A stretch of DNA of 64,000 nt from Epiperipatus broadwayi. Lineage: Eukaryota; Onychophora; Udeonychophora; Euonychophora; Peripatidae. The DNA lies in contig JAQFVV010000031.1 of the NCBI GenBank assembly GCA_028023455.1, positions 2,728,001-2,792,000 on the forward strand. The letters are read 5' to 3'. The notes under the pieces were generated by a model. It worked only from the letters and a program-made list of their open reading frames with translations. It did not search any database and was not told the origin of the DNA. Positions 57,601 through 64,000 of the stretch are shown here, piece by piece. The first letter of the stretch is position 1, and each line of letters starts with the position of its first letter. A program made the translations under genes and the position numbers.

Positions 57601-57910
57601 ACACAATGTATGGGTAAGACAACAAACAGGTGTTACTGACCTTATTGAAAAAATTAAAAGATTGAAATGGAGTTGGGCTGGACATATTGCTAGAAGAAAT
57701 GATAATAGATGGACAATTGAAATTTTAAACTGGATTCCAAGAGATTGTAAAAGACCCAGAAAGAGACCACATGTGAGATGGATGGATGAAATAAGAAAAT
57801 GTGCAGGGGAGTTGTGGAAAAGAGAAGCTAAAGATCGGAGAAGATGGATTAAACTTGGAGAGACCTTCATCCTGCAGTAGATCGATAATGGTTGATGATG
57901 ATGATGAATA
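54629..57910 (+). mobile_element. Full-length RTE-type LINE
   Basis: The 5' limit is set by where similarity with the decayed copy at 9.6-14.9 kb begins (TGCTATTAACTGAAAG). A 5'UTR of about 310 bp precedes a single 980-codon ORF. The 3'UTR is only about 20 bp and ends in TTGATGATGATGATGAATAA. A single ORF with APE endonuclease plus RT, a very short 3'UTR and a short-repeat tail instead of poly(A) are typical of the RTE clade. No clear target duplication was found. With all catalytic blocks intact it may still be mobile. Confidence 0.85.
54938..57880 (+). CDS. RTE LINE endonuclease/reverse transcriptase
   Basis: The ORF encodes 980 residues without interruption. The APE-type endonuclease spans about residues 45-290 with YNCRSLSS (Asn53), CEVRRK (Glu82), VYAPTSSH (Tyr153), GDFNARIG (Asp188, Asn190), LDYILTNR (Asp255) and SDHRLVRC (Asp279, His280), so the nicking active site is complete. 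The RT spans about residues 500-800 with NYRPISLLSVLYKI, QAGFKSGFSTIDH, FVDYEKAFDS (motif A, 633-642), GVRQGDSISP (motif B, 690-699), HLDFADDVVVF (catalytic Asp pair 734-735) and SYKYLGQII. The C-terminal region has YGSETWTLNRRAIQRLQ and WAGHIARR. It nicks target DNA and primes cDNA synthesis on element RNA in the nucleus. The first Met lies in a conserved region shared with the older copy. Database entries for such proteins are often misnamed craniofacial development protein 2-like. Confidence 0.93.
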   Translation: MTDKNKAWPLFPGGCKVTNQGSGWWPKAEGAKNPLIVDPGCHLMTTFYLGTYNCRSLSSEGRLQELEEELSYIKWDIIGLCEVRRKGEETINLKSGHILYYKGTHIGNTSGVGFIINKKWKNNIVEIDGVSDRVARLVIQLNSRYQMQIIQVYAPTSSHSDEVVEDFYMDVQKAFDQSKQHFKIVMGDFNARIGRQMKDEIAVGNFGYGNRNERGHRLVEFAEKEKLYIMNSFFEKNVKRKWTWKHPNEGTAELDYILTNRKYIFQDCNVLNKFNTGSDHRLVRCKLHVNVKLERQKLLRKTIFTVDIPNLQKHSNEFKLELTNRFQVLGDFEHDSDLNEINMKITDTLLKTATKIAGRKKQQLTNKISTETREFMKKRRNMKIYKNDVLKRIEYLEFCKMVRKRVENDIRKYNCEIARKAVEENKSLKNVKQHFGIGRKFISAIRKKDGIITKKRDDIMKLVEDFYQELYSNKEQVPSISITSSELPRILNEEVRHAIKCMKKGKAPGNDGIIIDILKEAGEEIETILAKLYTKCLNDKDVPEDWKNAVIILIFKKGDKEDIRNYRPISLLSVLYKIFTKIITTRLQRTLDFHQPREQAGFKSGFSTIDHIQVLREVIERTNEYELSLCFGFVDYEKAFDSIHISSVIKALDHQNIDPGYCHILKNIYKNATATIRLHNDTGKINIEKGVRQGDSISPKLFTAVLQEVFCGLKWETKGMKVNGEYLSHLDFADDVVVFANNASELQEMLQELADESRKVGLKINVKKTKVMFNRFAQNMKIKIDYEELEEVNSYKYLGQIINTDGNIMEEINHRIKLGWSAFGRNNLILKGNMPMCLKRMVFNKCVLPVLTYGSETWTLNRRAIQRLQTTQRSMERCMLGVTRRDRKHNVWVRQQTGVTDLIEKIKRLKWSWAGHIARRNDNRWTIEILNWIPRDCKRPRKRPHVRWMDEIRKCAGELWKREAKDRRRWIKLGETFILQ

Positions 57911-58836
57911 AAAAATATTATATAAGATAATTTTTAATAGTATGTAATGCAAATTTTAAGTTTAAGTATTAAAAAAAAAAGATAATATTAATAATAAAAT
58001 TAATGTGAGAAAATTTATAGAACAATTAAAGAAAGATTTATTAATTCCTAATTACACATAACCATATATTAACATTGAGGAATTCACTAATTTAGTGCGT
58101 TTTAAAAAATTGCTATAATGAATTGTATCGTCTGCATCATTATAAAATCGCTTAAATAAAATTTAAGTTTTAACAAATGTTTAACATAAATTAAGTTTCA
58201 TTGCCGGTCCTAGAATCCATGGCAGACTAAAATTAGTAAGATTCTTCTTACATTCAAAAATCAACTTTGTATAGAAAATCTACAAGATGCCTTAGGGAAA
58301 AAAAATCATGAATTAGTCACTCTCTACAGCAACTTGATAAATAAAACAAAAAATTACTTCAAAAGAAATTATCAACATTACATGTCATATATGGAATTCA
58401 ATAAAAAAATAAAATAATAAAGGAATTGCAGTCAGTAACTGGAATATGTAAATCAAAGCTCTGAAATAAATAAATAAATAAATAAAAGACTCTTCATATT
58501 TATGGCTATGAATTTGTCTAAATTTAAATTAATAAAGTTAAACGGTATTGATTTCTCCATTTGTGGGTAAAATTATGGATTAACTTTTAGTAAAGATAAT
58601 GGTTATTGTTATTTTATGCATTTTAAAATGTTTCTGAGTGATGTATATATTTTTGTATTAACATTTTAAAAATTAATCCTTTAAATATGTTAAGTTTAAA
58701 CATTTTATTTTTATTTTGAGTTAATGAAAGCTTTATGTAGGTTTATTTATGATTGTCACAATTAGAAGAATAACCGATTTGATAATCATATTAATGAATT
58801 GTCAAAATTTGAGTTAAAAATATACAAACAAGTCAA
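57911..58836. other. Non-coding DNA with an unidentified open stretch
   Basis: 58214-58417 is open for 67 codons without an ATG start. It reads like a protein (NPWQTKISKILLTFKNQLC to HYMSYMEFNKKIK), unusual for such AT-rich DNA, and could be a relic of an unknown ORF. Nothing else is visible. Confidence 0.25.
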
Positions 58837-58908
58837 GCGTTGGCGGCCTTGTGATTAGCATAGCTGCCTTCCAAGCAGCTGGCCCAAGTTAGCTTCCCGG
58901 TCAACGCA
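58837..58908 (+). tRNA. tRNA-Gly(UCC)-like sequence, probably a pseudogene or SINE head
   Basis: The 72-nt cloverleaf-like sequence has acceptor stem GCGTTGG (58837-58843) paired with TCAACGC (58901-58907, one G-U) and discriminator A. It has an A-box-like TTGTGATTAGCA, and a perfect anticodon stem GCTGC/GCAGC enclosing CTTCCAA with anticodon TCC. The T-arm is damaged: CCAAG pairs poorly with CCCGG and the loop is TTAGCTT rather than TTCGATT, so the B box is lost. The closest functional class by pattern is tRNA-Gly. Only a weak TTT follows. Transcription and charging are unlikely. Confidence 0.65.
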
Positions 58909-59557
58909 TTTGACATATGAAAAAATATATATAAACAATTCTACCTTAAATGTCATAATAGTCTTGCATAAATTCATAATAAAACATAAATGTAGGCAAG
59001 AGTGGTTGAGCAATTAAAATTGCTGGATATTTTTGAAGTTAATTTTATACAGGATAAATGATTAAATGTTAAATGTTTGCTATGACTTTCTGGAATTTAT
59101 CAAAAAATAATAGAACAAGTTAAATAATTCAAGTGTGTAGATTTATCTGCTATTTATTTATAGAGAAAATGAATTTGAGGAAGTGCATATATTTGATATT
59201 AATTTCATATATATTCAATATTAGTGGACATAAATATATTAATAAAAGGTATTCTTGCTCTCATGACAAATAAATAAAATTTCAGAAGAGATATGCCAGC
59301 TCTTATGCTAAATAAATATAGATGCCAATGTTGTAATTCTATTCTTATGCTAAATATTGATATGCATTGTTCACTATTTGTATTATTGATATATTTTCTA
59401 TGTTACAGAAAAAGTGTAATGAAAGATGATGTATTGATATATAAGGATATTTCATGAATATAAATATTTGTGCATGCACTTGATTTGCAGATAGAGTTAT
59501 TAAAAGATATATATATATAAAGAAAGTTACTGTTAACACTAACTGAAATAATTATAG
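58909..59557. other. Non-coding DNA
   Basis: AT-rich sequence with no feature visible between the tRNA-like sequence and the palindrome. Confidence 0.4.
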
Positions 59558-59754
59558 AAAATATACAAACCATTATACAATTACAAATATCCAGTAACGC
59601 CCTCTGTTTAAAGATCTATATCTCAATAATAGCAAACCTTAAAATGATACCTCATTTTAAGGTATCATTTTAAGGTTTGCTATTATTGAGATATAGATCT
59701 TTAAACAGAGGGCGTTACTGGATATTTGTAATTGTATAATGGTTTGTATATTTT
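59558..59754. repeat. Perfect 94-bp inverted repeat with 9-bp spacer
   Basis: The left arm 59558-59651 and right arm 59661-59754 are exact reverse complements at all 94 positions; the spacer is TCATTTTAA. The arms contain CCAGTAACGCCCTCTGTTTA, locally more GC-rich than the flanks. A long TA run follows the right arm. There is no ORF. Perfect identity among otherwise diverged foldbacks indicates very recent formation, gene conversion, or a sequencing/assembly foldback artefact. Confidence 0.95.
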
Positions 59755-61314
59755 ATATATATATATATATATCATTGCTATGAGCTACCAATGACAACAA
59801 TCCCAGCCACATCTGCCTGATCATATTTCAAATTTATTTTATGTAAATCTGTGTTCTCATGCAAGTCTCACATTTGCGTCTTTAGAGAAAACTAAGTGTG
59901 ATATAGGATAACAAGTCATAAGATTATTATTGATAGTAAAGTTAATATTCTTGCATATAATTTGTATAATATTACAAAATGTTCTGCATGCAGGGTTTAC
60001 ACTCCATGCACATTAGGTCATTGCTTTTAAAACTCTGTCTATGGATCTATTGTTTGAGGGCATACCAAATGACTATGAATTAAGTAATATTGGTACAGTA
60101 GACAGTAGTATTAGTTAAATTAAAAAATTAACAAGGAATACTAATAAGATATAGGATAAACTCATTTAAGATAATGACGTTCATTGAATTGCTAGTGAGG
60201 TCACTGTAATACTGTAGCTAAAGATAATCTCTTATAATTATACTTTAATAATCAAATAAAAATTTGAGATATTTGGTTTTGTAATTTGTTAGAATGCCAT
60301 TATAAGCACACCTTCTAGTTGCTAATTTATTTATTTTATCTTTGTGCTAACAGCATGAGAAAACAAAATAATCTTTTAGATACCGAATTATTAAAATATT
60401 TTATTCGATTTATATGGTAATAAAATAAATATTTATTCAATTTACATAAAATAAATATCAGTGTATTCTATGAATAACATTAATATGCTTATACAAAAAA
60501 AGCTTATATTCCGTTAGATAATTAAATAAATAATTTGCTGAGCATTGCTTTCGACTGGGGTATGTGTGTGTGTATGTCATAATCATAGAATTTCAGCTTA
60601 TCAGTCAAATTGTAGTTACTATTGAAGAAAACATGATGTTGATATTTGCTGGTTAATGTATAAATACGTAATTTACTAGATATGTAAATAGTTATTTCCA
60701 TATCTCAATTCCGGGATAAGGCTATGAAGGTCTCTTTTTTTGTTTATCGCGTAGGTGTTATCAGCCATAAACAGTCTTCTTTAAATTTTCTTTTCTTCAT
60801 TGTTACTATATATATTACTTGCGTTTGCCATAGTTTACATGTCTACAGTTCATTCACCCTTCCAAAAAGTATAGAAAATAATTTTTATCTTGCAAGAGTA
60901 TGTAAAACGCAAAAATATTGGGCTATAGGAGATGAGGCGTTTAATGCCACTACTCCATTTAATTAAATCAAAATTGTTTATGAAATACATGTTTAATGAA
61001 GGAGAATTTTTTTATGTTGGAGAATAATTGAAACATAATGTCTGTTTTAAATAAAAATGTTGAAATACAAGTATCTTTTACAGAGCAAATGAATTTTTAC
61101 CTGATTTGATATTTATTTTACTGAGAATTACTATATGATATCATCGTTATATATCCGTGGTTAACGATCCGATTCTATATTTATAAAATTTATTGTAGAG
61201 AATATAGGAAAAATCTTTACTTTCAAAAGAATCATTGAAATTATTTCTGTTAATTTGCAGGTAAACTTCGAATATATCATTTCGAATATACATTTATGAA
61301 AGACTTGCTATATA
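59755..61314. other. Non-coding DNA
   Basis: It holds a TA run (59755-59772). The ORF at 60724-60966 has a hydrophobic start but no family signature, and is not called. Confidence 0.4.
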
Positions 61315-61613
61315 TATATATATTGTAAGAGGCTGGTGGATTCCAGAAGAGATAGGGGGAGCACATCTTATTATGGTCGGACTTTGGGTCTTCGGATAGG
61401 ATGCAAGTGATTACGCGATGAAATACATAATCTATGATTGTACCTACTTCCAATAGACTAGCTCTACCTATTTTTATTAACCTAGATACAATTTGGGTCA
61501 GTTCATCCAATTCTCACCCCTTTCTAGCCACGTTATACTACAGTATTCGAACTCAGGGCGCTTGAGCTCTTTTATCAGGGAAGGAGATCACACTAATAGT
61601 AGTTATTGCACCT
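61315..61613 (-). mobile_element. tRNA-derived SINE
   Basis: In the minus sense the element begins near 61613 with a tRNA-like head. It includes AGCTCAAGCGCCCTGAGTTCGAATACTG, whose GAGTTCGAATACTG part is a good B box (61543-61556). A body of about 200 bp follows, containing CCGAAGACCCAAAGTCCGACC, and it ends TCTTACAATATATATA. CTATATA flanks both ends (61308-61314 and 61614-61620). A second 3' fragment lies at 40348-40440. The tail is TA-rich, not poly(A). Mobilisation would depend on a LINE sharing its 3' end; the RTE here does not obviously do so. Confidence 0.55.
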
Positions 61614-61620
61614 CTATATA

Positions 61621-63130
61621 GGTGATAATTAATTACCAAAATCAATTAAGCATAAGATATATAAAAAATATGTATGTACAGTATAAGTATATATGTATTA
61701 AAAGTTATAATAAATGACTTAAATATGTATATGTATTTCCTCTATCATAGTAATAATATTAATAGGTGTAAAACTAAATAAGATAATAATGTTTTAACGA
61801 TGGGTATATGAATAATGAAGAGTTATAAAGCTGATGGTGGATATGGAAATAATGATGAGTTAGAGATCAGATTAAAATAACGAATTATATAAATATTTAT
61901 TGATTAACAAAAAAAATATAAAATATGAATAACAATTAAATCTGATATATGTAATTTATTTTGTCAAGGATGAATTTCTACCGCATAAATATCTATAATG
62001 ATATTAATAAAAATAAAATCCTTGCCCTAAACCCAATGGTAGAAGTTCATGTACTTGACTAATTATTTACAACAAAAAATATGTAAAATTATAATATGTA
62101 TATGTGATTTCGATTTTAGCTGGCTAATTTAAAATATGTTTACAAACATAAAAACAAAAAAAATATACCTTTGTTGTCTAGATAAATCAATGATTATAAA
62201 TCATTGATTTAACAGTAATATAAAAATAAGCTTAATTAATAATAAAGAAATAAAACTTTATCATCGTGTGTTGCTTACTATAAGATATTAAAATTTCTTA
62301 CCTTTAAATTTCTTATATGTTGTCAACAGTCAGTCAGATGGGTAGGTCAAAACTAATAATTTTTTTTATTCTTTATACAATTAAAGATGATAATATATAT
62401 ATATATTTAAATCTAATACCCCCTCCCCCTCATTATTCTCATACAGAATTTCTCCAAAATTATACACATTAGCTTCCATTTATAGAAATGAAAATAATAC
62501 ATAAAATTTACAATAGACAAAATAATAAAACAAAAATCACAATTCTTATCCCATTACGTTAATTAAAGTTCGATGAGTCTGCTGGAAACCGTTTATTTGC
62601 TAAACAAATTCCTATGAATGGAGATGAAGTTCTGCTCCCATGAATAATAGAAATTTCTTGTCTGAGTAAAAAAATAATAATGTTCTCCAATTATCCTGTC
62701 TTGGATTTGGTTAGGCATTTTATTTAAAGCAAAGATGGTTTTCAAGTTTCTCCTAAATGGGCAGGTAAAATCTTTAACTTTTCATGGCTTTATTGATGAC
62801 GTATCATTACCCCATGGTATAAACTTTTCAGCAAGCAATCATGATATAAAAATAATATATATTTATTGATTCATTTGCTTCTCAAGATTTCAATGATGAT
62901 ATTATTATATATCAAAACAATTAATTATTGAATATTACTGCAACGCATAAATTTTGCTAAAATTTGTCTAATTAGCAAATAATTTAAATCTTCTTACTTT
63001 CAAATTATTTCTTTCCCTTCAAACGATTGCTTTAAAATTTCAGCTTCTGATTATTTTGATTAATATTTTTAAAAAAATATTTATATATTTAAATTCGAAC
63101 ATTCACATCCATTTTGTATTCGAATTTATT
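61621..63130. other. AT-rich non-coding DNA
   Basis: No feature is visible; a CCCCCTCCCCC tract at about 62421-62431 is the only compositional oddity. Confidence 0.4.
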
Positions 63131-63139
63131 TTTAAGCAG

Positions 63140-64000
63140 GAGAAAAAAAAAAGTTCGATCTTCGAATGCAGAAGTGATGAGGAGGGCCATCCAGCAGGAT
63201 CTTTTGGACAAAACCAAGAAGGTAACAAATTCTCTCTCAATGATCTCTCTCTCACTCTCAGGCAAGACGGCATTGTTAAATATGATGGTGTTTCCACATA
63301 TAAACTACTACCTGTCCATCTTCAAACCGATCAAGGGTTTTCAGGCTGCTATAAATTCAGCCTGCACCAATATGATGTGAAAGTGAAAAACTGTATGCAT
63401 CAGTCTGGCCAAGGTGCAGAGACCATGTGACCTGAATGGACTTGGTCTCCATGCCATCAAAGTGTTTTTTGTTCAATGAGCTCTTTCAGTGCTCAGGAAA
63501 ATCCACAATAAAAGAGAAAAGGATCAGAGTGAAGACACTGTGGAGCTCACAGATACACCACCACCCATACCCAGTAAATGGGTCAAAGAACTACAAGAAC
63601 AACTGGGGACTCTATTTTCAGTTTCCGAGCAATTAGAGAAAGCTAAGCAAACACATTGGGAAGTGTACAAAATTCTTTTCCCAAATTAAAACCCATTTTC
63701 TACCTGATTAAGACTGTCTGTAAAACAAATGCTCAGGAAGTCAAGATACTGGTGGATAGGACCAAAGCTGGTCAATTTTATAATCAAGTTTAACTTGTCC
63801 TTCTTGCCCACCAGTCACTTTTTGGTGATGTAAAGAGGATTTTGTCAAATAAGCCAAATGTGTAAACTCTGTAATATGCATGAAGAAACACTGGAGCACA
63901 TCTTCTATGCCTGCTCATACCTAAGTTGCACTAGAAACAAAATTATTGCATTTCCTCTGGCTGTGGCAATGTCCTGTCAATTGATCAGGTAATTAAAGAA
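63140..64000 (+). pseudogene. 3' part of a LINE reverse transcriptase of a second clade, frameshifted
   Basis: Read across frames, the order is LSLSGKTALLNMMVFPHINYY (63236-63300, post-RT thumb start), LSIFKPIKGFQAAINSACTN, DLNGLGLHAIKVFF (about 63430-63470, GGLGLxxxK block), a linker with PPPIPSKWVKELQEQL (63560-63605), then ILSNKPN and CKLCNMHEETLEHIFYACSYLS (about 63858-63925), a zinc-ribbon of the CxxC-x7-H-x4-C type found after RT in many LINEs (zf-RVT). This differs from the RTE C-terminus and resembles L1/Tx1-type elements. Frame changes between blocks and an in-frame stop after TLIK or earlier show it is broken. The palm with the catalytic Asp residues is missing upstream, and the window ends before the 3' end. 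Confidence 0.6.

Noticed and set aside
55346-57952. Several minus-strand ORFs across the intact RTE
   Set aside because: They are shadows of the 980-codon ORF without independent evidence.
60724-60966. 80-codon ORF with hydrophobic N-terminus as a small secreted protein
   Set aside because: It has no cysteine pattern, no family match, and its composition is explained by AT-rich DNA.

Overview
The window is strongly AT-rich eukaryotic (metazoan) genomic DNA. Spliced coding sequence is nearly absent and transposable elements dominate. The only host gene I can support is one coding exon on the minus strand (7726-7952). It encodes the N-terminus of a group II PLP-dependent aromatic amino acid decarboxylase (DDC/HDC/TDC type) and has convincing splice sites at both ends. 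The rest of that gene must lie across long introns outside the window. The mix of RTE-type LINEs, Ty3/Gypsy elements, a Penelope-like GIY-YIG remnant, tRNA-derived repeats and many foldback elements fits an invertebrate with a repeat-rich genome. An arthropod, perhaps a chelicerate, is plausible, but the sequence alone does not settle the phylum.

Layout. 1-7.7 kb: decayed elements, including an unidentified coiled-coil ORF relic and an old LINE reverse transcriptase that was later split by a palindromic element. 7.7-8.0 kb: the decarboxylase exon. 9.6-14.9 kb: a decayed minus-strand RTE LINE split by a 2066-bp LTR-like insertion with a 4-bp target duplication. 15-30 kb: mostly featureless, with scattered foldback/MITE elements and a less AT-rich block at 26.2-28.3 kb. 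30-32.4 kb: a degenerate tandem tract, then a palindromic array of about 1.5 kb. 33.9-39.2 kb: tRNA-like repeats, a dispersed repeat carrying a hammerhead-like motif, a decayed Gypsy integrase, a Penelope-like fragment and a third RTE relic. 43.0-43.4 kb: a palindromic element with a 17-bp target duplication. 46.3-51.1 kb: a young, complete, gag-only LTR retrotransposon (minus strand). 51.5-53.7 kb: a second copy of the 2-kb LTR-like family. 54.6-57.9 kb: a full-length RTE LINE with an intact 980-residue endonuclease/reverse transcriptase ORF. 58-64 kb: a tRNA-Gly-like sequence, a perfect 94-bp inverted repeat, a tRNA-derived SINE, and the 3' part of a LINE from another clade running off the end.

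How the parts relate. Three copies of one RTE family (intact, moderately decayed, heavily decayed) show activity over a long period. The intact copy could supply reverse transcriptase in trans. Several palindromic elements here carry 12-17 bp flanking duplications of the kind LINE machinery leaves, so parasitism on a LINE is a reasonable hypothesis. The gag-only LTR element keeps LTRs, primer-binding site, promoter and capsid gene but no pol, so its recent movement needs a partner element elsewhere. Names such as 'LTR-B', 'family A' and 'repeat C' are working labels used only here.
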